A stretch of DNA of 64,000 nucleotides from Paenibacillus prosopidis (GCF_003337375.1 NZ_QPJD01000012.1:124001-188000), one strand, 5' to 3'. Shown: positions 45,580-54,513, counted from the first letter of the stretch. Notes: a model not told the origin generated them from the letters alone. Numbers and translations: made by a program.

Positions 45580-46659
45580 TTATTTAAGTTGGTCTTCGGT
45601 GTAGAAGCCGCTGTCAACGAGTGCTGTCTTGTAGTTCGATTTGTCAACCGAAACCGGCTCAAGCAGGTACGAAGGAACAACCTTCACGCCGTTATCGTAA
45701 GTTTCTGTGTCATTTACTTCAACTTCAGTGCCTTTCAAAATGCTGTCAGCCATCGCTACCGCTTTTTTCGCAAGCTCACGTGTATCTTTAAATACCGTTT
45801 GCGTTTGCTCGCCTGTGATAATCGATTTAACGGAAGCAAGCTCAGCGTCTTGGCCGGTTACTACTGGAAGCGGATTGCTGTCCGAACCGTAGCCAACCCC
45901 TTTCAAGGAAGACAAAATACCGATGCTGATGCCGTCATACGGTGACAATACAGCGTGTACTTTCTCGGATGCGTAGTTTGCGCTTAGCAGGTTATCCATA
46001 CGGGATTGAGCAAGCGCGCCGTCCCATCTGAGTGTAGCTACTTGGTCCATTGTCGTTTGCTTGCTGCGAACGACAAGCTTGCCGTTATCGATATAAGGCT
46101 TAAGAACTGACATCGCTCCGTCGAAGAAGAAGTAAGCGTTGTTGTCGTCAGGAGATCCAGCGAAAAGCTCGATGTTGAATGGTCCTTTACCGTCTTTCAG
46201 GCCAAGCTTCTCTTCAATATAGGAAGCCTGCTGTACGCCTACTTTAAAGTTGTCGAATGTAGCGTAGTAGCTAACATGCTCTGTTTTCTTAATCAAACGG
46301 TCATAGGAGATGACCTCGATACCTTCTTTGTTCGCTTTGCCAAGCACGTCGCTCAGCGATTCGCCGTCGATCGGCGCAATAACGAGAATATCGACGCCTT
46401 TTGTAATCATATTTTCAATTTGGGATACTTGGTTTTCGATTACGTCTTCCGCATACTGAAGATCTGTCTTGTAGCCGAGTGCTTCGAACTCCTTAACCAT
46501 GTTCGCTCCGTCGCCTACCCAGCGCTCGGATGATTTCGTTGGCATCGAGATGCCGACAAAGCCGCTGTCTCCGCTACCTCCGCTATTATTTGAACCTCCG
46601 CATGCTGCAAGTACGAGTATAAGTGCCGATACAACAAGTAATGCCAACCCTTTTTTCAT
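45580..46659 (-). CDS. chvE: ChvE-like sugar-binding lipoprotein
   Basis: 359 residues. Lipoprotein signal peptide with lipobox LAAC (Cys20), a Gly/Ser linker, then a type 1 periplasmic-binding fold: [39 protein letters not shown] and [10 protein letters not shown]. These fit the ChvE family of multiple-monosaccharide receptors. AAAGGGG 10 bases before ATG. First gene of the transporter; expression is likely controlled by the upstream two-component system. Confidence 0.93.
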   Translation of the reverse strand: MKKGLALLVVSALILVLAACGGSNNSGGSGDSGFVGISMPTKSSERWVGDGANMVKEFEALGYKTDLQYAEDVIENQVSQIENMITKGVDILVIAPIDGESLSDVLGKANKEGIEVISYDRLIKKTEHVSYYATFDNFKVGVQQASYIEEKLGLKDGKGPFNIELFAGSPDDNNAYFFFDGAMSVLKPYIDNGKLVVRSKQTTMDQVATLRWDGALAQSRMDNLLSANYASEKVHAVLSPYDGISIGILSSLKGVGYGSDSNPLPVVTGQDAELASVKSIITGEQTQTVFKDTRELAKKAVAMADSILKGTEVEVNDTETYDNGVKVVPSYLLEPVSVDKSNYKTALVDSGFYTEDQLK

Positions 46660-46789
46660 CTGTGTCTATCCCCTTTCATCTCTATCAAGTTTGCTGTTGC
46701 ACACTAAATATACAATCGGGAGCCATGTATCGTCTTTGCAATAAAGCTACCTTTTTTATAAAAATTCAACCTTGGAACAAAAAAATATA

Positions 46790-46830
46790 AAAAGCCCCGT
46801 AAGCGCCTAAATGGCACGTACAGGGCTTTT
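46790..46830 (-). terminator. Terminator after the response regulator gene
   Basis: Stem AAAAGCCC with GGGCTTTT plus an inner CGTAnGC(G)CC/GGCnCGTACG stem. It separates the regulator transcript from chvE. The rest of 46660-46857 shows no clear promoter. Confidence 0.75.
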
Positions 46831-46857
46831 GATGATTCGATCGCGCTCTAACTGTGC

Positions 46858-48078
46858 TTAGCCGTCCTCCTCCTGAAAGGCAGCACCTTTGCGGTATTGA
46901 ATAGGAGAAACGCCGACCGCCTTTTTGAAGGCGGTGCTGAAGTAATGCTGCGTATCATAACCGACCTTTTCCGCGATTTCATTGATTGGCAAATCAGTCG
47001 CATTAAGCAATTGAATCGCTTTCGAGATGCGCATCTGGGTCACGAGGCCGACAAATGACGTGCCAAGCTCCTGCTTAATGATACGACTCAAATAAACCGG
47101 CGATACATTCATCAAATTCGCAAATGCTTCAAGGCTCATATCCGCTTCCATGTATGTCTCCCGAATGTAGTCCTTCGCCCGGCGCACAAGCGGAGACATT
47201 TGCGTTTCCTTGTAGATGCTCGATTTGCATTGCCTGTAGACGGCCGGAACGGACAATAGTCCTTCCTCGACCGGCTGCATGTGTACCTGTATGGATATTT
47301 TCAGATAGGCTTGAACCGCATGCTGCATATCAGAAATAAGCGCTTCAGGCACCGTGCCCCATACAATAAGAACAATTAAGCCTGCATGTTCGCGGAACAG
47401 CGTTATTTCATATTCCACCAGTATTTCTGACACAATATTTTCAATGGCAAACAAGAAGAGCTGACGGTCGTTTTCCTTCCGCAGCGGTACGCTCGCATTC
47501 AGCTCAGGCCAACGGATTACGCCGAGCAGGGTTGGAGCATGTGTCGGAAGCCGTAAAAACTCCAGCTGCTCCACCAGCTCCTCCTCCGTCATCGTTCCTT
47601 CAATCCACTCCAGACAGAAACGTTCGCGCATGAGCGGAAAGTTTTTGACAATTTGCTTGGATGCCCGCTGCAAATGCTCCTCCTGCCGCTGAGCCGTCTC
47701 CAGATCATGACGGATGCGTGTAAGCACCTGCCGCAGCTGTTCTGCATTGGCCGGCTTCAAAATATAATCGTCTACACCTAGCCGGATCGCTTCCTGCGCA
47801 TAGGAGAATTCATCGTGGCCTGTAATGATAATTATCCGGCATTGCGGCAGCTTCTGACGCAGTTCTTTCATAAGTGTAATACCGTTCATAATGGGCATAT
47901 TCAGATCTACCAACGCAATATGAATCCTATGCTGCAGTGCCAGCTCGAGCGCTTCTTCTCCATCCTCCGCTTCCGCGCATACACTCATGCCAAGCGACGG
48001 CCAATCGACCGAGTCCCGTACGCCTTCACGAATAATCGGCTCATCGTCGGCGATTAATACTCTCAATAAGCTATCCAA
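46858..48078 (-). CDS. YesN-type response regulator with AraC DNA-binding domain
   Basis: 406 residues: receiver domain (DDEP at 11-14, phospho-Asp in ALVDLNMPIMNG), a middle region, and an AraC helix-turn-helix at the C-terminus (SLEAFANLMNVSPVYLSRI and NEIAEKVGYDTQHYFSTAF). TTG start with GGAGG 7 bases upstream. 15 bases after the kinase gene. It should activate the adjacent sugar transporter. Confidence 0.93.
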   Translation of the reverse strand: MDSLLRVLIADDEPIIREGVRDSVDWPSLGMSVCAEAEDGEEALELALQHRIHIALVDLNMPIMNGITLMKELRQKLPQCRIIIITGHDEFSYAQEAIRLGVDDYILKPANAEQLRQVLTRIRHDLETAQRQEEHLQRASKQIVKNFPLMRERFCLEWIEGTMTEEELVEQLEFLRLPTHAPTLLGVIRWPELNASVPLRKENDRQLFLFAIENIVSEILVEYEITLFREHAGLIVLIVWGTVPEALISDMQHAVQAYLKISIQVHMQPVEEGLLSVPAVYRQCKSSIYKETQMSPLVRRAKDYIRETYMEADMSLEAFANLMNVSPVYLSRIIKQELGTSFVGLVTQMRISKAIQLLNATDLPINEIAEKVGYDTQHYFSTAFKKAVGVSPIQYRKGAAFQEEDG

Positions 48079-48093
48079 TGGAACGCCTCCAAT

Positions 48094-49953
48094 CTACCCG
48101 GATATATCTCTCAAAATCGGATGCTCAATCGTCACAGTCGTGCCCTTGCCTTCCTCGCTGTCAATGATCATGCCGTAGCGGTCGCCGAAGGTCAATTGAA
48201 TTCTCGCCTGTACATTAAGAACGCCGTAGCCTTGCTGCTCCTGGGAATCCCTTGATTTCACGATATCCTTAGGCTCCTTCAGATCTTGATCCGTATCGCC
48301 AGGTGCGGCTGCCGCGCTTTCCAGAAGCTTCCGCAGCTGCTCTACCTTTTCCGGCGGCATGCCGACACCGTCATCGCTGACGCTGAGAATAAGGATACCG
48401 TCATCCGCCTTCGCCGTAATCGCGATATGGCCGGGGCCTCTCCGTTCCTTAATACCATGGTAAATCGCATTTTCTACAATAGGCTGAAGCAAAAGCTTGA
48501 GTACGTATAAATGTTGAACGTCCGGACTCACATCAAGCGTATAGTTCAGCTTATCCTTATACCTGGTTTTCTGAATGACAAGATAGCTCTGAATATGCTC
48601 GATTTCATCCGAGAGCGGAATGATGTCGTGGCCTTTGCTGAGCCCGATCCTGAACAGCCTGGACAATGACTGTACAACCTCGGCCACGTCCTCGGCTCCT
48701 TTTTTGCGTGCCATCCAATGGATCGTATCCAGCGTGTTGTACAAAAAATGCGGCTTAATATGCGCCTGCAGGCTGCGCAGCTCCGCCTCACGCTTCTGCA
48801 GTCCCTGAAGCTCGGTCAGGCTAAGCAGCTTGCTCATTTGCGCCAGCATCGTATTGAAGCTGCGCCCCAGCATGCCAACCTCATCTTCGCGATCGCCCCA
48901 ATAGCGGATCGTCAGATCTCCGCCCTCCGCTTTTTGCATAAACGACATGAGCTGATGAATCGGCCTGGACATCGAGTGCGCCAAATAGATAGCCGCTGCA
49001 ATGCTTAGCAAGCAGAGGAAGAAAACGAACGTAATGACATAGAAGCGGATTTCCTGGACCTCAAGCGCCGACTCCTGCGTGGAGAATACACCGACGGTCG
49101 TCCAATCCGTAAAGGTTGATTTGCGGTAAATGAATTGAAGTTCTTCACCTTCCACAGACTGGGAGAACGTGCCTGCGTTGCCTTCCATAACCCACTGCCT
49201 CGGAATGTCGCTAATAATCGGCTTTGCAGGAGAATAAATATGACCTCTGTTGTTGTCTATAACAAGCAAATAACCGGTTTTCCCTAATCTGACATCCTTC
49301 ACTGCCTCAGCGATGACGCGCAGCTTCAGATCGATGAGCACAACGCCCTTCACCTGCTGAGTATCAGGATCGAGTATCGCACGGACAACGGAGATGACTT
49401 CCTCCTCCTTGTAATTCGCGTGACTCGTAATGTTACGCTGGTGCGGCTTACCGACAATTTTGAAAATACCTTTGCCCGCAACCGCCTCCTTAAACCAGCT
49501 CTCCTCCGTCAGAGGCTGGGCGCTGCGCGCGTACAGCTCGTTGCTTATATATTCGCCATTGCTATTAACGACCATAATGCCGGCGATTTCCGAATATAAC
49601 GTCGTGAAGCCCTGCAAAAATTTACGCATGCTATACTCATCATCCGCCGGCTCCCCTTGGGCCGCCCGGCTGTCGTTTCCATCTAAAAATTTCTTCACTC
49701 CGGGGTCAAACGCAATAAGATAGGTCATATTTTGCATATTGCTGACGTAGAACTCGAGCGACTTATTCACTTTGCCGATGAGCTGAAGCGTATTTTCATT
49801 GACCTCCTTGCCCACAATTCGTTCAACCGTATAATCGATGAGCAGCCCGAGCCCAATCGAGGGCAATATACTAATAAGCAAAAACATAATAATCAGCTTA
49901 TAACGTATCGGCAAATTATTTAATTGAAAAGATTTTAGCTGTTTCAATGGCAC
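48094..49953 (-). CDS. YesM-type sensor histidine kinase
   Basis: 619 residues: TM1 (about 18-40), a large extracellular dCache-like sensor (about 45-300), TM2 (about 303-325), HAMP, His_kinase domain (LQAHIKPHFLYNTLDTIHWM, phospho-His in KPHFLYNT) and HATPase (NAIYHGIKE, SDDGVGMP). GTG 49953 or TTG 49947 is the start; GAGAGGG suits the TTG better. Pairs with the downstream YesN-type regulator and the upstream sugar-binding sensor protein. Confidence 0.93.
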   Translation of the reverse strand: MPLKQLKSFQLNNLPIRYKLIIMFLLISILPSIGLGLLIDYTVERIVGKEVNENTLQLIGKVNKSLEFYVSNMQNMTYLIAFDPGVKKFLDGNDSRAAQGEPADDEYSMRKFLQGFTTLYSEIAGIMVVNSNGEYISNELYARSAQPLTEESWFKEAVAGKGIFKIVGKPHQRNITSHANYKEEEVISVVRAILDPDTQQVKGVVLIDLKLRVIAEAVKDVRLGKTGYLLVIDNNRGHIYSPAKPIISDIPRQWVMEGNAGTFSQSVEGEELQFIYRKSTFTDWTTVGVFSTQESALEVQEIRFYVITFVFFLCLLSIAAAIYLAHSMSRPIHQLMSFMQKAEGGDLTIRYWGDREDEVGMLGRSFNTMLAQMSKLLSLTELQGLQKREAELRSLQAHIKPHFLYNTLDTIHWMARKKGAEDVAEVVQSLSRLFRIGLSKGHDIIPLSDEIEHIQSYLVIQKTRYKDKLNYTLDVSPDVQHLYVLKLLLQPIVENAIYHGIKERRGPGHIAITAKADDGILILSVSDDGVGMPPEKVEQLRKLLESAAAAPGDTDQDLKEPKDIVKSRDSQEQQGYGVLNVQARIQLTFGDRYGMIIDSEEGKGTTVTIEHPILRDISG

Positions 49954-49977
49954 CCTCTCATTTCAACTGCGATTCCG

Positions 49978-50991
49978 TTATTTCGCATAGAAGCTGTCAA
50001 CATTTTGCTGCGTGACGACGGTTATGCCCGTATCGACGAATTTCGGCAGCGGCGATCCGTCTTTAATATCAGTTGCGCTCTGCTCTGTCATGTTGTGATG
50101 GAGATGGAACAAAAACTGCAGCGACCAATATCCCATATTCCACGTTCCTTGGGCAAGCGTAGCCGAGATTGTCCCTTCCTTCACCATATCGAGCGTACCT
50201 TTGTCAATATCAAAGCTGATGATCTTCACTTTATGATTATACTCGAATAATTGTCCGACACCGACTCCGCCGTTTGCTTCCGTTACAAATATGCCCTGCA
50301 AATCGGGATGCTGCTTCATGACCTCGGCGGCTGCCTGTCCGGAAACGAGCTGATCGCCCTTGCCGTCTTTGATTGCCACCACTTCTATTTCCGGATACTG
50401 CTTAAAAATCGTCTCTTGGAAGCCGACCGTCCGGTCCTGATGATTCAGCTGGTTAGGAAGAGTCACAACGGCGACCTTCCCCTTCTTGCCAATCAGCTCG
50501 GCCATCTTATGCGCTGCCGTAACTCCCGCATTATAATTATTGGTAGCAAGAAAAGAATACGCCTTGCTCTTATCAGCGCCCGCATCGAACAATACGATCG
50601 GAATACCCGCTTCTACCGCTTTATTAATGGAATCGGTCAACGCATTCGCGTTAATGACCGACAATGCGATACCTGCCGGTTTTTTGGCGATAACCTGCTC
50701 AAGAACCGTAACCTGTTCATTCACATCGTACTGCGTCGCCCCGCGGTATTCAACCGATACGTTAAGCGCCTGGGCGCTATCCTCGAACCCTTTGATCGCC
50801 GTTTTCCAATACTCGATGCCGGAGAGAAAAGTGACCATTACGTATCTCTCATCGATCGTGCCGCGCAGCCCTTCATCCATCTGCTCCCAAGGATTCGAAT
50901 CGGCATTACGGGATCCATTATTTTGGTTATAGAAAACGAACAGCATGAACGTAATGATGAGCAAGCCATAAATGACGAGAATCCTTTTCAT
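49978..50991 (-). CDS. Membrane-anchored sugar-binding protein of the sensor system
   Basis: 337 residues. N-terminal hydrophobic helix (about 4-22) without a lipobox Cys, so a signal anchor or cleaved signal; then an RbsB-like type 1 binding fold (VLEQVIAKKPAGIALSVINA, NNYNAGVTAAHKMAELI, AAEVMKQHPDLQGIFVTE, cited in pieces). It lies 24 bases before the kinase gene. Family precedent: such proteins present the sugar to the kinase. AAAGGGG 10 bases before ATG. Confidence 0.9.
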   Translation of the reverse strand: MKRILVIYGLLIITFMLFVFYNQNNGSRNADSNPWEQMDEGLRGTIDERYVMVTFLSGIEYWKTAIKGFEDSAQALNVSVEYRGATQYDVNEQVTVLEQVIAKKPAGIALSVINANALTDSINKAVEAGIPIVLFDAGADKSKAYSFLATNNYNAGVTAAHKMAELIGKKGKVAVVTLPNQLNHQDRTVGFQETIFKQYPEIEVVAIKDGKGDQLVSGQAAAEVMKQHPDLQGIFVTEANGGVGVGQLFEYNHKVKIISFDIDKGTLDMVKEGTISATLAQGTWNMGYWSLQFLFHLHHNMTEQSATDIKDGSPLPKFVDTGITVVTQQNVDSFYAK

Positions 50992-51093
50992 TTTATTGTA
51001 ACCCCTTTCATATGAATAAGCCGCTGCCCCTAAGGGTGAGCGGCTTCCGCTTATAACTCATAGGTATTCTATTATTGTACTCTACATTTGCAG

Positions 51094-52170
51094 CTACATC
51101 CAAACTTGCTTTTCTGTCGTAATCTTCATTCCTGATTCTACTGCCCTGCCCATCAATATGGACAAATAATGATCCTGGGCCGCCTCAGCCAAGCTGTAAA
51201 AGGAGGCTCCTTCACCCGCGGCATACTTACCCATGTTAAGCAAACAAGTCGCTATCGCGATCTCATCATCGCTAAGCCTTGCCGGAGCTGCCGGATTATG
51301 GTACAGCCATTCCCCGTCCGCCATCACTCCGCGATGATAATAGCCCTCCAAATTGCCATGATGACCCGTATCTACTCTGCGCAGCTCCGTATAGACCGGT
51401 GTTTTGTAATTTTGCAGGTAACTCGCTTCCGCATCAACCAACTCGCCCTTGCTGCCTCTAACAAGAATTCGGCTGCGCCTTATCCAAGAGAAATATTGAT
51501 CGCGCGTAAAATCGTAAACGGCCAGCTTGTCGCCAAAGCGCAGCGATACGATATGCTGCTCCGATTGAATGACGTGCTCCTTAGAAGGATCTCCTTTCCT
51601 GTCCGGGCCTTGCACAATCGGTGAAACAAAGCTTTGCCCGTTAATAACGGCTTCCTCGAAGCCGATACCAAGCAGCTGCCTTATGAGGCTTATTCCGTGA
51701 TAGTCATGAGCAGCAGAAACCTGCACATGCTTGATTTCACCCAGCTTGCCGGAGCGCGCAAGCTGGATGCGCGCCGCATGCATGGGCTGATACAAATATT
51801 GCTCAGCCACCTGTACCTTCGCTCCCCTGGGCAGCGAGCTATACAGCGCGCTAAGCGCCACTAAATCAGCTGCGGGTGGCGTTTCGGCCAGCACCGGAAT
51901 ATTGCGCTGAGCCAAGCTGCGAATGAAATCCGGTGCGGCTGTTCGCGGCACGGAAACAACGGCAAAGCTATAATGAGCCGACTCCGCTGCAAACTGTTCC
52001 AGCGTCCGAACGGTCGGAATGCCCCATTTGGCTTCCATCGCATGGCTTTTCTCCTCGTCCCTAATAAGCATCGTATGAATACGAAACCGTTCAGGCATTG
52101 CATTTGCAATACGAATGTAAAACTCCGCTCTCCAACCGCCTCCGATAATACCGAAACTAATAATGGACAT
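51094..52170 (-). CDS. Gfo/Idh/MocA family oxidoreductase
   Basis: 358 residues. N-terminal Rossmann fold SFGIIGGGWRAEFYIRIA, an AETPPAAD segment in the place of the usual EKP, and QVAEQYLYQPMHAARIQLA. The EKP Lys is replaced (ETP), so catalysis may be altered. Start ATG 52170 with AAGGA 9 bases upstream. Downstream of and 50 bases after the gene at 52221. Confidence 0.87.
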   Translation of the reverse strand: MSIISFGIIGGGWRAEFYIRIANAMPERFRIHTMLIRDEEKSHAMEAKWGIPTVRTLEQFAAESAHYSFAVVSVPRTAAPDFIRSLAQRNIPVLAETPPAADLVALSALYSSLPRGAKVQVAEQYLYQPMHAARIQLARSGKLGEIKHVQVSAAHDYHGISLIRQLLGIGFEEAVINGQSFVSPIVQGPDRKGDPSKEHVIQSEQHIVSLRFGDKLAVYDFTRDQYFSWIRRSRILVRGSKGELVDAEASYLQNYKTPVYTELRRVDTGHHGNLEGYYHRGVMADGEWLYHNPAAPARLSDDEIAIATCLLNMGKYAAGEGASFYSLAEAAQDHYLSILMGRAVESGMKITTEKQVWM

Positions 52171-52220
52171 GATCATCAATCCTTTCCAAAGAAAAAAGAT
52201 CTCCACATAAGAGATCTTCG

Positions 52221-52787
52221 TTAAGCGGTTTGAAATGTTCCTGTCGCTTGCATTTCCTTGCAGCCTGTATAGGAATGCAGCTTTCCGTGATATACTAACT
52301 CAAGCATTGCCGTATTTTCCAAATCGCCCGGCCTTACAAAGAGCGAAGGCTTATTCACCAAACTCACGCCGCCTTGCTCGAAGACCGATGCCACAAACTG
52401 GGAGCAGAAGTATGCGTGTTCCCGTTTCATCTCAATGTTGAACATAATGCCGAGCATACCGAGCAAATTGTATTTATACAGCTCACTATTTTGTTCCATA
52501 TGATGAATTTGCGTTCTGATGTTCATATAAGCGCCGTGACTAACCGTGCATCTGTAAAGCGCGCAGGTCGAATGCTCAAAAAATTCGCTGCGCACGTCCT
52601 CTTTCACAAATCCCGCAAAAAAAGGATTGTTCGGATTTTTCCTGCCGAAGCTGTATACCTCGTTCAAATCCCGGTCGAATGCTATAGAAGCATGATTCAT
52701 AGGATCTTTCGTAAACCACTTAATCGTCCTAGTAAATAACGTTCCTGTATCCGTCAAAAGCACATAAATTTCAGCATCTCTACTCAT
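52221..52787 (-). CDS. Permuted papain-like (YiiX/NlpC-P60-like) protein
   Basis: 188 residues. The circularly permuted NlpC/P60-type pattern is seen: His32 in MNHASIAFDRD and Cys128 in HAYFCSQFVA. These enzymes cut amides or lipid esters. No signal peptide. Function unknown; often found as a stand-alone gene in Bacillales. Confidence 0.75.
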   Translation of the reverse strand: MSRDAEIYVLLTDTGTLFTRTIKWFTKDPMNHASIAFDRDLNEVYSFGRKNPNNPFFAGFVKEDVRSEFFEHSTCALYRCTVSHGAYMNIRTQIHHMEQNSELYKYNLLGMLGIMFNIEMKREHAYFCSQFVASVFEQGGVSLVNKPSLFVRPGDLENTAMLELVYHGKLHSYTGCKEMQATGTFQTA

Positions 52788-53071
52788 GCCGTACTACCTC
52801 CACATTAAAGAACTTTCATCTAGGTATTAACTTTAATGCAGGAGAAGGAATTTCTAAACCTGCTCAGGTAATAGGTGCATCCTCGACCTTAGTCCAGTTT
52901 TGTAAGCATAGTTTGACAGATGATTGTCCCGCAACCTTTCGAACTACTATACCTTGTCTCCATTTTACTGGATATTCACATTTTACTCAACAAGGAGATC
53001 GCCCTTTTCTGTCTCATCTTTAAAAAATTGTTAACTTTTGCTTGTGAGAGACGTGATATAGTAGGAAAGAA

Positions 53072-53099
53072 TTGACACCGTTCATTTTCTATTTATATG
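53072..53099 (+). promoter_or_regulatory. Sigma-A-type promoter of the terpenoid-synthase-like gene
   Basis: TTGACA at 53072-53077, 16-base spacer, TATATG at 53094-53099. Predicted transcript start near 53106, downstream of the alternative TTG codon at 53107, which supports the ATG at 53161. The rest of the gap 52788-53071 shows no gene or clear structure. Confidence 0.6.
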
Positions 53100-53160
53100 C
53101 CCGAAATTGCATTTTAGTATGAACGAAACAATCTATTCGGTCGTCACGGAGGATATTGAA

Positions 53161-54105
53161 ATGGAATGGTATAACCGTTATAAGCAGCAGCTCGAGTTCA
53201 TTTATTCGGAGGCGGAGCGCCGGATCGCAGCATTTCCCTCACCGTTAAATACGATTGGTCTTGCATATGCGGACAAGTTCAATCCGGTCAAACATGAAAG
53301 CGGTAAAGATTACATCTGCTGCCTGCTCCCCTTTTGGATAAAAGAACCGGCTGCGATCAGCGATGAGCAGTGTCAGCGGCTGGCATTAGCTAATATATAT
53401 GGAATGCTTTATTTCTTTATACAGGATGACGTAATGGACAGCAGTCCTTCCTCTAATTGGAAAGAGCAGCTCGCGCTCGGCAATCTGCTGGTGCTTGAGA
53501 TGTTCAGCGTATTTCGTCCCTTGTTCCCTTCGAACTCACCGTTCTGGGATTACTATAACCGTTATGTGACAACCTGGGCGGACAGCGTAATGAACGAACA
53601 GAATGATGATTACTTCGTCAATAATCCGATCCGAACGGCCGGGAAAGCGGGTCCGGTCAAAATCGCAAGCACGGGAGCGCTGCTGCTATCCGGGCGTGAT
53701 GAGCTTATCGGTACCATGGAAGAAGCAGTAGATATCGTGCTCATGACGCTGCAGATGTCCGATGACTGGGCGGACTGGAAGGAGGATTTGACGGAAGGCA
53801 GCTACAATGGCTTGCTGGCGATGATCGCTGCGGGTGGAGCTGTGAAGGAACCATTAACTTTTCAGGAGGTAGAATCGTCGATCTATGTCCGTGGCTGCAT
53901 GAAGCAATATGCGAATATTGCTTCTGACAATCATGAGCAGCTGCTTTCGTTGCGGGTGGAAGCAGGCGAACTACTAGACTTTCATGCCTATCTCGTAAAT
54001 CATTTGGACCAGATTGCCGAGACTTTAGACACAAATAGATTGCAGCTGCTGAAGGGCGGACTGAATTACTTTTTGTCTACTAAATCAATTAAAAAGGTAC
54101 TATAG
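53161..54105 (+). CDS. Isoprenoid/terpenoid-synthase-fold enzyme next to an NHLP peptide
   Basis: 314 residues, largely helical. Two Mg-binding Asp-rich motifs, as in class I isoprenoid synthases: DDVMD at 89-93 (FFIQDDVMDSS) and DDWADWKED at 201-209 (LQMSDDWADWKED). It lacks the longer FARM/SARM context of chain-elongating prenyl diphosphate synthases, and the N-terminal half is not UbiA-like. The start is ATG 53161 because GGAGG lies 8 bases upstream and the promoter maps just before. It stands 114 bases upstream of an NHLP leader peptide gene in the same direction. I infer it prenylates (or cyclises onto) that peptide, as ComQ does for ComX. Stand-alone terpene synthesis is the alternative. 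Confidence 0.75.
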   Translation: MEWYNRYKQQLEFIYSEAERRIAAFPSPLNTIGLAYADKFNPVKHESGKDYICCLLPFWIKEPAAISDEQCQRLALANIYGMLYFFIQDDVMDSSPSSNWKEQLALGNLLVLEMFSVFRPLFPSNSPFWDYYNRYVTTWADSVMNEQNDDYFVNNPIRTAGKAGPVKIASTGALLLSGRDELIGTMEEAVDIVLMTLQMSDDWADWKEDLTEGSYNGLLAMIAAGGAVKEPLTFQEVESSIYVRGCMKQYANIASDNHEQLLSLRVEAGELLDFHAYLVNHLDQIAETLDTNRLQLLKGGLNYFLSTKSIKKVL

Positions 54106-54124
54106 ATTCTATTTTGACCATAAT

Positions 54125-54162
54125 TTGTCGAATTCTTGTAATTTTATATAGAAATTGTCGAA
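54125..54162 (+). promoter_or_regulatory. Two Spo0A boxes in the NHLP peptide promoter region
   Basis: Perfect TTGTCGAA twice, at 54125-54132 and 54155-54162, 30 bases apart in direct orientation (Spo0A consensus TTGTCGAA / TGNCGAA). TATGGT at 54181-54186 follows the second box by 20 bases, resembling the wide spacing of Spo0A-activated promoters such as spoIIG. Alternatively TTGTCG (54125) pairs with TATAGA (54147-54152), which would put box 2 over the start and imply repression. Confidence 0.7.
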
Positions 54163-54219
54163 CGGGCATGATAGACTGAGTATGGTAAACTTATACATAT
54201 TCGGAAGGTGATGATTATT

Positions 54220-54462
54220 GTGTCCGCAGAGCAAACGTTAAAAGATCAAATCATTCAAAAAGCTTGGGAAGATGCCGAATTCAAAAAACAACTCCTCGCC
54301 AATCCGAAAGCAGCCGTTAAAGATGCCTTTGGTATTGAAATACCGGATACAATTGAAGTGGAAGCTGTGGAAGAAACAGCTAACAAATATTACTTAGTCA
54401 TCCCGCAAAGTCCTGCAGATGCTGCGAGTATAAATAATGTAAATGGCGCCGCTTGGGAATAA
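54220..54462 (+). CDS. NHLP-type RiPP precursor peptide with C-terminal Trp-Glu (80 aa)
   Basis: 80 residues. Residues 5-60 match the nitrile-hydratase-like leader peptide (NHLP) pattern: QIIQKAWEDAEFKKQLLANP (10-29), KAAVKDAFGIEIPDTIEVE and the YYLVIP end. A short tail follows, PQSPADAASINNVNGAAWE, with Trp79 penultimate and Glu80 last. NHLP leaders are known to precede cores of modified peptides. It lacks the usual double-Gly cleavage motif and any Cys, Ser/Thr cluster or long core, so lanthipeptide or azole chemistry looks unlikely. GTG 54220 with GGAAGG about 9 bases upstream; GTG 54208 and ATG 54211 overlap the ribosome site. I infer Trp79 is the modification target of the upstream enzyme. 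Confidence 0.82.
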   Translation: MSAEQTLKDQIIQKAWEDAEFKKQLLANPKAAVKDAFGIEIPDTIEVEAVEETANKYYLVIPQSPADAASINNVNGAAWE

Positions 54463-54472
54463 ATTCATACAA

Positions 54473-54513
54473 AAAAGCGCTGGTTAACTCAGAAATGAGC
54501 AATCAGCGCTTTT
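54473..54513. terminator. Bidirectional terminator hairpin
   Basis: Stem AAAAGCGCTG with CAGCGCTTTT and an inner CTCA/TGAG stem, with A- and T-runs. Between the convergent peptide and kinase genes. Confidence 0.88.

Noticed and set aside
50251-51015. 254-codon plus-strand open frame
   Set aside because: Lies fully antisense to the sugar-binding protein gene; no family features.
53107-53160. Upstream TTG or ATG starts for the terpenoid-synthase-like gene
   Set aside because: No ribosome site, and the predicted transcript start is at about 53106; the ATG at 53161 has GGAGG at the right distance.
54220-54462. Nitrile hydratase alpha subunit fragment
   Set aside because: The similarity is only to the leader region used by RiPP precursors; the metal-binding Cys cluster is absent and the frame is complete at 80 residues.
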